DNA from: Acanthochlamys bracteata
Lineage: Eukaryota; Streptophyta; Magnoliopsida; Pandanales; Velloziaceae
Direction: 5' to 3'
DNA length: 64,000 nt
NCBI GenBank assembly: GCA_019914995.1
Contig: CM034126.1
Span: 5,523,001-5,587,000 of the forward strand
Part shown: positions 12,166 to 25,236 of the stretch, one piece after another
How positions within the stretch are numbered: position 1 is the first letter of the stretch
Layout of the letters: each line of letters opens with the position of its first letter
The notes under the pieces: model-generated
What the model saw: the letters and a program-made list of their open reading frames with translations, nothing else
What the model was told of the DNA's origin: nothing
Database searches by the model: none
Position numbers and translations under genes: made by a program

Positions 12166-13343
12166 TCCCTATTTGTTTAAGCATTATCCGGACCAAATCA
12201 TTAGAAGATGCGTTCCTGAGGATGAACAAGAAAGCATTCTAAGGCATTGCCATGAGTTAGCACGTGGAGGTCATTTTGGTGCTAAGAAAACAGCCCATAA
12301 AGTCCTTCAATTAGATTTTTTTTGGCCCACTTTATTTAAAGATCCATTTAACTTTTGTTCTAAGTGTGACAGATGCCAAAGAATAGGAAATATCAACAGA
12401 AGGAACATGATGCCGTTGACTAATATTTTGGTTGTAGAACTCTTTGATGTTTGGGGTATAGACTTCATGGGTCCATTCCCTTCCTCATTTTGGTATTCTT
12501 ATATTCTTGTTGCTATTGATTATGCATCTAAGTGGGTAGAGGCTCAAGCTACAAAAGCTAATGATCATAAGATTGTCCTCAAATTTTTGAAGAATATGAT
12601 TTTCACTAGATTTGGAACCCCTAGAGCAATCATTAGTGATGGTGGTAAACATTTTTGTATAAACATTTTGATGCTTTGTTAAGAAAATATGGCATAACTC
12701 ATAAGGTAGCCACTCCATATCACCCTCAAACCTTAGGACAAGTAGAAATTAGCAATAGGAAAATTAAGAATATTATGGAAAAAACTGTGAACACCACGAG
12801 AAAAGATTAGGTAATAAAACTTAATGATGCTTTATGGGCTTACAGGACAGCATATAAAACACCTATAGGGATGAGTCCAATCGTATTGTATTTGAAAAAG
12901 CATGTCATTTACCTATGGAACTTGAACATAATGCATATTGAGCTATAAAGAAGCTAAATTTTGACATGAAGGATATAGGGAATGAAAGAAAGTTGCAACT
13001 CAATGAATTGGAAGAAATTCGCAACGAAGCTTATGAAAATGCAAAGATTTACAAGGAATGCAAAAAGTCTTATCATGATAAGTCAATTCAACGAAAAGAG
13101 TTTACTCCAGGTATGAAAGTTTTATTGTTTAACTCATTGTTGAAACTCTTTCCAGGAAAGTTGAAGTCAAAATGGCATGGACCATATGAGATAATTGAAA
13201 TCTTTCCATATGGAGCTATAGAAATCAAGGATCTCAAATCTGGAGTACAATTTAAGGTCAATGGGCATCGCTTGAAGCCATACTTAGAGGCCACCCTCGC
13301 AATCCAAACTGAACCAACCCTCCAACTGCGCGATCCTACTTGA
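12140..13343 (+). pseudogene. Integrase region of the gypsy pol
   Basis: An HHCC zinc-binding domain (HCHELARGGHFGAKKT, then CSKCDRCQRIGN) precedes the catalytic core, with D in WGIDFMGPFPSS, D in [10 protein letters not shown] and the expected glutamate in [11 protein letters not shown] near 12740. A frame change falls near 12660-12685 and a TAG near 12810 inside the core. The C-terminal domain at 12966-13343 shows [13 protein letters not shown] and [10 protein letters not shown]. Domain order (RNase H before INT) defines Ty3/gypsy. The protein is broken. Confidence 0.83.
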
Positions 13344-14611
13344 CAAACTTCTCGTCTGGCTGAAGACGTTAAATTTAGCACTTATTGGGAGGCAACCCAA
13401 TGCTTTTATCTCTAGTAGCAATTGAATTTTGTAGGATTTTATTTTCGTTTAATTTGATATGTTTATTATTTTTTGAAGGATTCGGACAGAAAGAAGATTC
13501 ACTATAATGCAAAGATTTGTTGCTGTGATGCAGTTGATGGAGAAGTTAATCAAAAATTTGGGCCATTTAAAAATCAGGAGAGTTTTCCGACACCTCAATT
13601 TTTATATCCCTTTGCTTTATACATTGTTCATTTTTTTTTCATCATTGAGGACAATGTCGAATTCAAGCTTGGGAGGAGAGATAGAAAATTATGCATAAAC
13701 ATCGTTGATAGTCTATCATCTATTTTTCAATAATGAGTTTGAACTCTCTTTCTAGTATTGCTTTTAAAACTAAAATCGTTATTGAGTTTGTTCGTATAGT
13801 ATTCTTATTAACTAAGCCTACGTTCTTCTTGATATAGTACTGTATATAATTGATTTGATAAAATCTTGTCATTCTAGACAATGCAATTGAATACATTTTA
13901 TAGAGGATTTTGATTTCATAGTCTATAGCGAGTGATGACATCTATCACCATACAATGCGAGGCTTAGAGTTGATCTTAGTATTTTTTGTATTGTCTTGTT
14001 TTGTTTTCAATTGTTAGAGATAATTGAGATACAGAGTTATAAAGAGTCTTTGGAAAGCACAAGGGTAAAAAAAGAGCATTTAAAAAAAAAAAAAAAAAAA
14101 AGCTCGAGTATACATTGTAAAATGCAATGGTAAATAAAGAGCAATTAAATAAATAAAAGAGCCGCAAAATTGGGCCAATGCTTGAGTATATCTTGTTCTT
14201 TTTGAAGTTAAATGTGCTCTTGGTTACTTTGTATTTTGACGACTTCCTAAGTTTGAATTCATTCATTACAATATTTAAAATAACTTGGTGAATCTTTAAA
14301 AATTATATGTACAGTGGGGAGATGATTTCTAAACATACTTATGGACATTGAATTCTAAACTTCCTTCTAATATGTTGCATATGTTTTGGAATGCGAGGTT
14401 GAGTTGATTTGATTACTATATAGTGCAATTAAGGAGGTTTGTAAGTGATGTTAATTTGTTTATTATGCTTACATTATTCTTTAAAGATTTTGGTCGATCA
14501 AGCTATATGAAGAAATTAAAAATTATGAGAATAAGTTGTGAAGAATGATATATATATAACTTTCTTATCATTTTGCTCGAGGACTAGCAAAAAATTAAGT
14601 TTGGGAGTATT
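13344..14611 (+). other. 3' non-coding region of the gypsy element with hairpin motif and polypurine tracts
   Basis: A 1.27-kb stretch after integrase. It holds TTGGGAGGCAACCCAA (13385-13400), a perfect 5-bp stem with a six-base loop that I recall as common downstream of pol in Athila-type elements; a first purine-rich AAGCTTGGGAGGAGAG near 13668; a long A run near 14082-14100; and the terminal AAGTTTGGGAG tract just before the 3' LTR. Small open frames here show no domain. Confidence 0.7.
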
Positions 14612-15879
14612 TGATAATGTGTAATGTGATATATTTATTATATATTATTATTATAATAAATATTAGATTTTTATTAAAATTCTATTCACAATATGAATTA
14701 ATTTAATTTATTTTATTTTGTGAAGTATAGGTGAATAAAGAAGCAAATTATTGAAGGAATAAAATAAAACAGCTAATCATGGAAGGAAATATCAAGCGGC
14801 GATCTTCATTGATGCATTTGACCAATCAAATCTAAATCAAAGATTTAGCATCAAATATAGCAACAAATCTACGTCAAATCTAATCCGAATATCCTGAATA
14901 TATTTTTTGCCTAATTTTATGGGAGGAAGTTCCACTATAAAAAGAGGTGAATGGAGAGCCAAGAAGGGCATAGAAGGAGCAACGAGGAGCCAACGGAAAA
15001 CCTAAAGTGAGCCAAACGGGAGACAGAAGGAAGATCAGATTTAAGACGAAAAATTCTTCAGATTTGCTTTCTTCTCTTTTATCTCATATTTTATTTTTCA
15101 TACAATATTATTGTATATAATATTAATATGAGTGGCTAAATTCTCTAAACTGGAGTTAGGATGAAACCCTAATAAATTTAATTTATTTCTTGAATATTAT
15201 GTGATGTATGGATTGTTGATTTTATGTGAGTTGTTAATTCTTGTTTGAAAGGATGTTTAGATGTTAAATTTGCATGCATGATTAGCATTGAGTTTGATAT
15301 CTAAATTATTATATTAATTGTGTTTGCGAGGATCAATCGGAGTATAATTTATGAATTACAGAATTAATAACTGTAGTTAATATTTACTGGACCAAAGTGA
15401 ATGTAACTACATGATTTATGATTTCGCAGAATCTAATGCATTGTTAGTAATTTCTAAACAAGGAGTTAGAATATCACTAGCGATAGGTGATTTTATACTG
15501 GACCAAAGTTAAATCATAATTAGAAATCGTATCTAAGAACTGGACCAAGGTGTTAGATACAAAGTCTTCACAATTATCATAATCTATTATCATAATTATT
15601 TAAAGATTAAATTAGAGATATTAATGGTGGATTCTAAAACTCTAGTTGTTTGCATACCTGTTTTCTCGATCCGTACGTTACTTTTCATTCTTAGTCCTCG
15701 TACACTTTTGATTCGATTTCACAAACACAACTTTTGTTACTAAAAACTTGGATTAGAGTTAACAACAATCTCTGTGGAACAAACTCGTTATCTGATATAT
15801 GGTAGACGACAACCGTGCACTTGCGGGATAGACTAGGATAGAATCACTGAGTTTTTTATAGTTTGTTTTATCTACATCA
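14612..15879 (+). repeat. 3' LTR of the gypsy element
   Basis: A 1268-bp repeat of 6648-7913 with TGATAATGTG at its start and TCTACATCA at its end, followed directly by the target copy GCACG. Confidence 0.92.
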
Positions 15880-18200
15880 GCACGCATACTAACTGATTTT
15901 CTTGTGCTCATAACATTGTCTATTTTTTTTCGATTCCATTATTATATTGAATTCTTTTAGACTTCCTTGTGTGTACAATCACTTTCAATGTGGTCCTCTA
16001 TTGTTATTCATATAGAGATTTACAGAACAGAAACTTTTAATCGTTAAAGTATCTGTAGGATTTTCTTTGATAGAAATCTTGAGCATACCAATTCTACTAC
16101 TAGAAACCACATCTCGTACATAATATACTGTATTTTTATATATTTTGTTCTGAAATCAAATGCTAAATTCCTTACAATATGTAAGGCATTTTGGTTGACA
16201 TAAAATAGAGTCTCTTATTTTTACCTAAGTTCCTTCGATAATCTCTTCATCTAGACCCTTCTTGGCACGCTTGTGTTACTACTACACTCAGTTTTCCTTA
16301 TAGACAAAACTATTACGGTTGTAACTTAAAGCACCAACTGACAACAACTTGCAATAATGAATATATAATTTAATGTAGATTTCCACATATTAAATTACTT
16401 GCATAGTTTACATCAATAAATTTTTTGACAATAAAATCAGATTCTCTGTAATATAATACAGCATTTAAGAGTTCTTTTACATATCCGAAGATCCTTCTCA
16501 TCTCTTCCGAATGCTTAATGCTAAGACATGCCATGAACAAATTTACTACTCTTATAGTATGTGCAATGTCATGCCGAGTGTAAATCATAAAATATATTAG
16601 GCTTTCTACTACTAATACATATGGTACCTTAGATATTCTTATATTTTCTTACTCCTGATTAAGAGATTAAAAAAAAGATAGTTTGAAACTAATAGAGAAT
16701 AGGGTAGACATCAACTTACCACATATATATTGAACTATACTAATACTTCTATCGAATAACTAGTATGAGATAACCGAATTTTTCTATTTTCTCTACCTCA
16801 TCATATCTGCATCTCTAGAATATAATTTGATGGCACTAAATATTTTGTATCATATTTACTAGCCAATTAAGTATTTAATTATTGAATTCACTTTATACTT
16901 ATAGAAAAAGATGACAAAATCACCTCATTCGACTCTCTTGATGTATGCACAAGAGGCTTAATATAAGAATCAAATTTTTTATACCAACACTGGGGTATTG
17001 CTTAAATACATAAAAGATATTTGGTCAATTAACAAACCAAATCCTTTTACCATTCAACACAAAATTTCTAATTGGACTATATATATATATACTCTTTAAG
17101 CTCCTCTTACAAGAAAACCGTTTTCACAACTAATTGTTTAAAATGGAGATCTGGTAAGACGCACAACCAAGATCACACACCTAATTGTCAAACATAATTG
17201 GAGAGAGGATTTCGTAAAAATCTGTCGCTTCTGCTTATGCGTAGTCTTTCACCACCAACCGAAAATAATACTATTCTATTTGATCATTAATGCCTAGCTT
17301 ACTTATAGATCTATTTATTCTGAATAATCTTGCGGTCATAAGGCAAAGAAATTAGTCCAATCTCCTATTATTATTAAGTACTTCAAACTCATCTTTCATA
17401 GCTTCTTTTTATAGAGACTCATCTGAACTGTACAGCGTATTCTTGAGAAAATACAGCTATTTTTTTTGTAAATAAACAATATACAGATAACTCATATGAT
17501 AGTTTTCATATCTATTAAATGTTTCTCTCTTTCGAGTTAAATGCCTAAAAAAAATAGGTATGAGAATTCCATCCTCATCCTTATGCTCATCCGTTGATAT
17601 ACATTTCAGATTAGGATCATCTTCCTCTTTTCTCCTCTAAAACAGATGTAATCACCAATAGGATAACATTCATGAATAAAACCTTATTGTTGTGGGTTCC
17701 CAAAAATGATATCTTATAACATATTTAGCATACCCAAGAAATAAGCATCTCCTTGACTTTATGTCCAACTTCGTTCTTTCTTATACATTATACAAAACCT
17801 ACACCGGATAACAAAAAATGCACAAACAAGAATAATTAATAGTGTCACCAGTTTATAATTACAATGATATTTTAAATTTGTGGTAGTAACACAAATACGA
17901 TTCAATACATATAGTCTTGAGAACTTCTGACCAAAAATTATATGACATACCAACCCTTTGTACATAGTACATACCTGTTTAGTTAGTGTTCAATTGAATC
18001 AGTATGCTAGTCTATTATATTGAGGTGTGTAATCCATCATGGACTAAATTTTGATGCCTTTTTGTGCCAAGAAAGGAATAAACTTTGCAACATTGTATTC
18101 ACCACCGTTTTTCAATTTAAGACACTTGCTCGTGCTGTTGGAATCAGGTTTTCTCGAGAATTTGAAGAACTCAAACACTAAAGATCTCCGACTTATTTCA
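15880..18200 (-). mobile_element. Highly decayed Ty1/copia pol remnant, minus strand
   Basis: Three blocks in copia order on the minus strand. Integrase, about 18150 down to 17760: CLKLKNGGEYNVAKFIPFL, then a YTPQYN-like block. RT, near 17130: a VKTVFL..EELKE block resembling VKTAFLHGELEE. RNase H, 16588 down to 16370: YTRHDIAHTIRVVNLFM and a KKFIDVNYASN block matching the copia GYTDADWAGN block. Stops and indels are frequent throughout. The continuation toward the 3' LTR lies left of the gypsy insertion at 6527-6647. It is much older than the elements inserted in it. Confidence 0.65.
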
Positions 18201-18620
18201 AATTAATTGGGAGCACCTAACTTCTCTTATAAAAATCATCAATAAATGACACAAAATATTTTGATCCGCCGGAAGATAGTCGCGGAATTATTAGGGTCAC
18301 ATATTGATATCTCTATCATGTATCATAGAGGAGAGTTGTGATGGTTACAACATTATATTACTCAAATGTATACGACTCTATGTTATGCAAAATAACATTT
18401 TGTAGAGTAATATAACAATGTACCCTTAGAAGAGGCCATCAATCTTGATACATGAAGATGATTGTTGATAGAATGAGACACACCTAAAGGACTTTTGGAG
18501 GGACCTAATAGAGAGATATGGAGTATTAGCGAACATTACTTTGTAAACCCTTCTTTATTGTAATATAATGTTACTAGCACATGAATTAGAATGTGGTTGA
18601 AAGTTTTGGTCAAGCAGTTC
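18201..18620. other. Flank between the decayed copia and the Sirevirus
   Basis: Contains a short near-inverted repeat, with ATATTACTCAAATG near 18352 and GTAGAGTAATATAACA near 18402. No coding sequence is recognised. It ends in AGTTC, the left copy of the Sirevirus target duplication. Confidence 0.35.
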
Positions 18621-20054
18621 TGTTGGAACCATAAGGATAATTTTGATTATAACAAAGAATTAAGAACTATGATTTATATTAGACTAATAATCTGAAAATA
18701 AAATTCTGCAGGATTAGACAAACAAAGATCATTTTATTTACAGCAGACAAGAACAACCATCATACAACCAACTGTCATGCTACTACAAATTGAACAGCAT
18801 ATGGGACAAAGGATGCCATAGTCACATTGCAGTCAGCTGCTCGACTACTGAAGCACAAGAAGACTTCTCTGTATCGAAACAGAGCCTTTGGGTTTAACCG
18901 CAACAAAACTTTCCTTTACTTCAAAAATCGTCTGGACTTACAACGGACCGAAGCATTTAAAAGAGCAAAAATCATCTTCAATATCACAGAAAATGAAAGC
19001 TCAATAATCAAGGGAAGAAAGCACATTATACAGATCAAAGTCTTTAATCAAATCAAGCAGTCAACCAACGATGCATTAAATATGGACAAGCCAAAATCAG
19101 CTCATCAGCTCATTGAGTCTCAGACAGCAGCTTAGATAAATCAAGCTATTAACCACTGACGGCAAATTCAAATTTCTACAACGCATTTAATGCTATGGAG
19201 ACCTTGCACAAACACAGCCGAAAGAAACTTGAAAGCGGTTAATTAACCGCTGGACAAAACCACTTCCTCTCTGACGTGAAGAACCACCAATGAAAAAGAG
19301 CGCCAACGGCAACGTTCATCAATGGTTCCTGCACAGGGAAGAAACTCTATAAGAAGGGAGTCACAGCAACGAAAAAAAAAATAGAGAGAACACAAGCAAA
19401 ATAGAGATACACAAGAACTCTACTTCTCTACACAAACATCAAAACTTGCTGCTTATCACACTGAAAAAATCTCTCTCAGCAACATATCTGATCATCTCAT
19501 TCGAAATACTTCATGAACACATAACTCACATGAGATAGATCCTGTGCTCAATTTTTGTTTATCTTTTTTGTAACTTTTTACTGACATTGTGAAGGTGATG
19601 CTGCGGGCACCGAAAAACAAGCTCAGGTGGAGCTTGGTGAAAGCTCTTAGACCTTATAATAGAGCTAGCAAATCAGCCAGGGGGACAGGTGTGTCCATAG
19701 GCTGTTAGGGGTTGTCTTGGCGAAGAAACCCGGTATAGTAAGTGTGCTTGGTGAAGCACTTTGTTCTAGGTGTATTTGTAGCTTATTAAAGATTTAGTGA
19801 AACTTTGGCTCTAGTGATAGAGCGACCGTGGATGTAGGCAAAGGGGTTTTGCCGAACCACGTTAAATATCCTAAGCACTACTTTTTTTACTTATGTTAGT
19901 AAACACTCTAACTCTCTCTGTCTGCAGGTTACAGAATTGACACAGCCGACTGTAAGCTTGCTGCCAGTAGGATAACTAAACTTGACGAAAATTTTTATTG
20001 ACTAACTCAATTCACTCCTCCCCTCTTGAGTTAATCTTACAGGAAAACCTAACA
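18621..20054 (+). repeat. 5' LTR of the Sirevirus
   Basis: A 1434-bp repeat of 27303-28727, beginning TGTTGGAACCATAAGG and ending CCTAACA. A TATAAGAAGGG sequence near 19350 resembles a TATA region. The small open frame at 18827-19135 lies inside the LTR, is interrupted in the other LTR, and is not taken as a gene. Confidence 0.93.
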
Positions 20055-20056
20055 AT

Positions 20057-20070
20057 TGGTGTCAGAGCAG
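20057..20070 (+). other. Primer binding site, tRNA-iMet type
   Basis: TGGTGTCAGAGC follows two to three bases after the 5' LTR. It matches the usual copia primer site TGGTATCAGAGC with one mismatch, complementary to the 3' end of initiator tRNA-Met. Confidence 0.8.
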
Positions 20071-20116
20071 GCCTCCTAAAATCAAAGGTCTAACAACCTT
20101 GAGGTAAAAGATCCTT

Positions 20117-22057
20117 ATGGCTAACTTTGTTCCTATAGCTTTTGAAAGTAGATCCTCCAATAGACCACCACTCTTTGATGGAACAAACTATGGATACTGG
20201 AAGACCAAAATGACAATCTTTATTCGGGCACAAGACTTCGCACTATGGAAGATCATACGAGACGGACCAATCGTACCAACCAAAACAGGCCCAGATAGAA
20301 TATGCATCCCCAAGACTGAACGTGAATACAATGATGAAGATAACAAGCTCATATCAATGAATGATAAAGCCATGAACATTCTCTACTGTGCACTAGATCT
20401 TAATGAGTTCAACCGAATCAGCGCTTGCAACACCGCTAAAAAAATATGGGATCAGCTAGAGGTAACGCATGAAGGAACCACTCAAGTCAAGGAAACTAGA
20501 GTGAACCTGCTCATTCATGAGTATGAAAACTTCAAAATGATCCGAGCTGAGGTAATTACTCAAATGTTTAATAGATTCACTAACATTACAAATCCTCTAA
20601 AGAATTTAGGAAAAGTTTTCCAACCTGAAGAACTGAAATGGAAGATATTAAGAGCTTTGCTGCCAACATTTGGATCTAAAGTAGATGCCATAGAGGAAAA
20701 TCCAACTTTTTCTCAAATATCACTGGATGAACTAATTGGCAAGCTAATGGCCAAGGAACTGTCACTGAAGAAAACTGACGAACGTCCTGAAGGGATTGCA
20801 TTAAAGATCAACGACCAGCAGGTAAGTAATTCCTCTTCTGATGAAGACATTGCACTCTTAACCCGTAAATTTAAAAGTTTTCTCAGAAAAAATAAATTTA
20901 GAAGAATAAGGGGTCTTGGAAGAAACAATAGAGCAGAAGAAAGACAAGACACAAACTGCTTCAATTGCAACAAACCAGGACACTTCAAAAACGAATGTCC
21001 ATTGCTTAAGAGATCAAAATACAAAGACACAAGAAGAAAGCGAGCTATGGCAGCCTGGAGCGATGAAGACGAAAGTTCATCAGAAGACAGTCAGACTGAG
21101 ACAGAGAAAAACGAAGAAAGCAATTTATGTCTGATGGCAGATCATGAAGATGATAATGAGGTAAATTCTATTGACTATGATGACTCTAATGAATAGTTAC
21201 AAGATGTATTTGATGAACTGTATACGAAATACCTACATGCCAAAACTGACTGCAAAACTATGAAGGTATGCATGCATAAATTTAAGGATGAAAACGAATG
21301 TCTAAAGAAAAAAATACTTGCATTAAAAATTGCCTTAGAAGATAAAACTGATGCTATAAAAGACACATTGCATGCAGACTATGACCATATAAACTCTAAA
21401 CTATGTGCAATGCATATTGAAAATAAACGCTTGATTCAAATAAACGAAAAGCTTTATGTCAAACTAAATGAATGTAAGACTGGAAAAATGACAAGCTGCA
21501 CAGAAAGCTCAAGTATAGACATGATAAAGAAAATTGCTGAGCTTGAGGAGCTGAATGAGGCACTTAGTCGAGAGGTGGATAGACTGTCGTATCCCACCAT
21601 TCCAGATCTTAAGCCATTCATGACTGATTATACCAATATGCACGTGAAAGAAACTAAGCTGATGGAAGAAAATCAAAAATTGTTTCAAGAAAACAAAAGT
21701 CTGCAAAGCAAGAACCTCGACCTAGAAGAATCTCTGGCAAAATTTGTAAATGAAAAGGACAGACTAGATGCAATACTGGGAGCTCAACGCAGCCCATACA
21801 GAAAAGAAGGAATAGGATTCATTCCAACATCTATAGCGACTGGTAAACTAATCGCAAGGTATGATCAGCCCTCTACCAGCTACACAGGTATGGTGACAGC
21901 AAGGATGCAAAACAAAAATTTGATGTCTAAAGCATGTACAGCAAATAGGTCTTACTCCACAACACCTTCTATCAAATGTTTCCATTGTGACAGAAAGGGT
22001 CACAATGTTAATTCTTACTGGTATAAAAAGAAAACTAATAAAATAAAAATGATATAG
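20117..22057 (+). pseudogene. gag region of the Sirevirus
   Basis: It starts with ATG at 20117 (MANFVPIAFESRSSNRPP), followed by the copia gag signature FDGTNYGYWKTKM and LDLNEFNRISACNTAKKIWD, then a CCHC knuckle CFNCNKPGHFKNEC near residue 280. One TAG at 21194-21196 splits an otherwise continuous frame. Beyond it come a coiled-coil-rich segment (21260-21780, many KLMEENQKLFQENKSL-type heptads) and a second, imperfect knuckle, CFHCDRKGHNVNSYW (last cysteine replaced by tyrosine). The long coiled-coil gag is typical of Sireviruses. It would form the particle shell. The frame closes with TAG at 22055. Confidence 0.85.
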
Positions 22058-22134
22058 GTTCCAAATGGAACATTTAATGGCACTAACTCTCTAGGACCCA
22101 AAGAAATTTGGGTACCTAAGCACTAAAACCTTTT

Positions 22135-23458
22135 TTGCAAGAAGGAGATGAGAAAACCCGACTGAAATATAGCAAATGGTACTTGGACAGCGGGTGCTCA
22201 AGACATATGACAGGAAATGAAAAATGTTTCAGCAGTTTACAAAAACAATTCAGGGGAAATGTAATCCTTGGTGACAACAGTAAGTGCAAAGTAATAGGCG
22301 TAAGAAAAATAGGTAATCCCTCATCCTTATACATAGAAAATGTTCTTCATGTGAAAGGACTAAAACAAAACCTAATAAGCATAAGTCAATTATGTGATAA
22401 TGGATTTAAAGTCAATTTTGATAATCACTGCTGCTCAATCGTTAACCTGTCATCTGGAGAAGAAATACTGAACGGAAAAAGAGAAGGTAATGTTTATATG
22501 CTCTATATTGATGATCTTCCTAACCACAAAATGTGTTTAGTAGCAAGCCAGCAAGAAAGCAGCTGGCTCTGGCATAGACGCTTAGGACACTGCAACATCA
22601 AAATACTATCAAAACTATCCAAATTGAAATTAGTAAAGGGTCTGCCTGAAGCAAACTATAGCTTGGATGAACTATGTGATACTTGTGCCAAAGGAAAACA
22701 AGTAAAGTCATCATTCAAGAATAAGCAAGTGATAACAACTAAGCAACCATTACAACTACTTCACATGGATTTGTTTGGACCATCAAGGACAGCAAACTTG
22801 GGAGGTAAGTATTACTGCCTAGTAATTGTAGATGATTATTCTCGTTTTTGTTGGGTTTATTTTCTAGCATACAAAAATGATGCTCTAAAAATATTCATAT
22901 GCTTCTTCAAAAAGATTCAAAGAGAACTTAACCTGAATATCTGTGCTATTAGAAGTGATCATGGCAAGGAATTTCAAAATTTTTATTTTGATGAATTCTG
23001 TGATTCAAATGGTCTGACACAACTTCTCTGCTCGAAGAACTCCCCAACAAAATGGTGTAGTGGAAACGAAAAATAGAGTGCTACTAGAAATGGCTCGAAT
23101 CATGCTCATAGAACATAACCTACCAAAATATTTTTGGGCTGAAGCTGTTAATACTGCATGTCATATCATTAACCGTGCATTTATTCGCCCTATTCTTAAA
23201 AAGACTCCATATGAGCTTATAAAGGGAAGAACTCCAAATATCGGTTACTTAAGAACCTTTGGATGCAAATATTTTATACTAAATAACGGGAAAAATAATT
23301 TTGAAAAGTTTGATGCAAAAAGTGACGAAGATATTTTTCTCGGTTATTCTTCAACATCGAAAGCATATAGAATTTTCAATAAACGAACCATGATTGTTGA
23401 AGAATCTATGCATATACTAATTAATGAGTTTAATAATGAGCCGAGAAGAAATCCATAA
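22135..23458 (+). pseudogene. Protease and integrase region of the Sirevirus pol
   Basis: The aspartic protease motif WYLDSGCSRHMTGN is followed by the GAG-pre-integrase domain (WLWHRRLGHCNIKILSKL, CDTCAKGKQ) and the integrase core with LLHMDLFGP, VIVDDYSRFCWVYF and IRSDHGKEF. A single-base frame change near 23035 lies between the second catalytic aspartate and the glutamate region. The integrase continues with MARIMLIEHNLPKYFWAEAV and TPYELIKGRTPN to an in-frame stop at 23456-23458. The segment 22135 to about 23035 is out of frame with gag, while everything after it returns to the gag frame, so two opposite small indels are inferred. Confidence 0.85.
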
Positions 23459-25236
23459 CTAGATGCAGGGTCAGAAGAAGAAGAAGAATTATTTCCAAAA
23501 ACACAACAAATTACAGAGACTCAAATAGCTGACAAACAGCCAGCTGAAATAACAGAGGAAGGACAGACTTCTGAAAATCTACCCCATCAAGCAGAAACTC
23601 ATGAACAAATCAATAGACCGTTCAAGTACAGATACAGTCATCCACAAGAAAACATCTTGGGTGAGGTAAATGAAGGTATAAGAACTAGATCTTATTTTAA
23701 AAATAACTTCATGGAGCACTCTGTATTTGTATCAAATCTAAAACCAAAATGCATATATGATGCCTTGACAGATAGCTCATGGATCACTGCTATGCAAGAA
23801 GAATTAAATCAGTTTGAAAGAAACAATGTCTGGCACCTTGTTAGAAAACCTCTGAACAAATCCATCATAGGAACTAAATGGGTGTTCAGAAATAAATTAG
23901 ATGAAAATGGCAACATAATTAGAAACAAGGCTAGACTAGTAGCAAAAGGATATAATCAAGAAGAAGGTATAGATTTTGATGAAACTTATGCTCCTGTTGC
24001 ACGTCTTGAAGCCATTAGAATACTACTTGCTTTTGCATGTCTCAAAGACTTCAAACTTTTTCAAATTGATGTTAAAAGTGTCTTTCTGAATGGTTTCCTA
24101 AAAGAAGAAGTCTATGTTGAACAACCTCCCGGTTTTGAAAACAAAAGTTTTCCAAGTCATGTCTACAAACTGAACAAAGCTCTTTATGGTCTGAAACAAG
24201 CTCCCAGAGCTTGGTATGAGCGGTTAAGCACATTTCTGATTGAAAAAAGCTTCAGTCGAGGTAAGATTGACCTAACTTTATTTACCTTGCTCGAAGATAA
24301 TGACGTGTTAATTGTGCAAATCTATGTAGATGACATAATATTTGGTGCTACTAACGAAAGACTATGCAGAAAATTTTCTGACTTGATGAAAGAAGAGTTT
24401 GAAATGAGCTTGATGGGTGAACTAAATTATTTCCTTGGTCTGAAAATTAAACAACTGAAAAATGGCATCTTCATAAGTCAAAGCAAGTATATTAAAGAAT
24501 TGATCAAAAAGTTCAGCATGGAAGGAAGCAAGGAGATAAGCACTCTAATGTCTACCTCTTGCAAACTGAATCGAGATGAGACAGGTAAAGCAGTTGATCA
24601 GAAATTATATAGAGGTGTGATTGGATCACTCCTATATCTCACTGCCAGTAGACCGGATATTCAATTCGGTGTATGCCTATGTGCTAGATTTCAAAATAAT
24701 CCAAAAGAATCTCACATGAGAGCTGTAAAACGAATCATTAGATACTTAGTAGGAACTAAAGAATTAGGATTATTCTATCTAAGAGGATGTAATCTTAATT
24801 TATATGCTTATGCTGACGCTGATTTTGGTGGCTACAAGCTTGATAGAAAGAGCACAAGTGGCTCTTGTCAATTTTTAGGAGGTTGCATGATCTCATGGTG
24901 CTTCAGAAAACAAGCTTCAGTAGCAATGTCAACTGCCGAAGCAGAATACATAGCTGTTGGAAGTTGCTGCTCTATGGTACTCTGGATAAAACAACTTCTT
25001 GACTTTGGTTGTGGTTTTAAGAATGTGCCTATATTCTGTGATAATACTAGTGCCATTAAACTAACTAAAAATTCCATTCAACACTCACGCACAAAGCAGA
25101 CACCATTTCATTAGATAGCATGTTGAATGCAATAATATAGTGTTAAATTTTGTTAACTCTGAAAATCAACTAGCTGACATATTCACTAAACCTCTAGGAT
25201 TTGACTCATTCTCAAGAATTTGCCATGAGATAGAAT
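23459..25236 (+). pseudogene. Reverse transcriptase and RNase H region of the Sirevirus pol
   Basis: After the stop at 23456 the frame stays open to 25114. An acidic linker leads to the RT with [55 protein letters not shown] and the catalytic [12 protein letters not shown]. RNase H follows, with [33 protein letters not shown] and [15 protein letters not shown] small deletion near 25110 breaks the end of RNase H; the usual copia terminus QLADIFTKPL is readable in another frame up to about 25236. RT after INT defines Ty1/copia order. Confidence 0.87.

Larger units (their letters stand above)
6648..15879 (+). mobile_element. Complete-length Ty3/gypsy retrotransposon, Athila-type
   Basis: A 9.2-kb element with two LTRs (6648-7913 and 14612-15879) and the 5-bp target duplication GCACG at 6643-6647 and 15880-15884. 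It has a tRNA-Asp-type primer site, the order gag-PR-RT-RNaseH-INT, a long 3' non-coding region with a TTGGG/CCCAA hairpin, and a purine-rich tract before the 3' LTR. The primer type, the FMDDFSVFG motif and the 3' region fit Athila-type gypsy elements. Several stops and frameshifts break the coding region, so it cannot encode a full polyprotein. The LTRs differ by a few percent by eye, so insertion is fairly young but not recent. It sits inside an older minus-strand copia. Confidence 0.93.

Noticed and set aside
18827..19135. 102-residue plus-strand open frame
   Set aside because: It lies inside the Sirevirus 5' LTR, is interrupted in the 3' LTR copy, and shows no domain.
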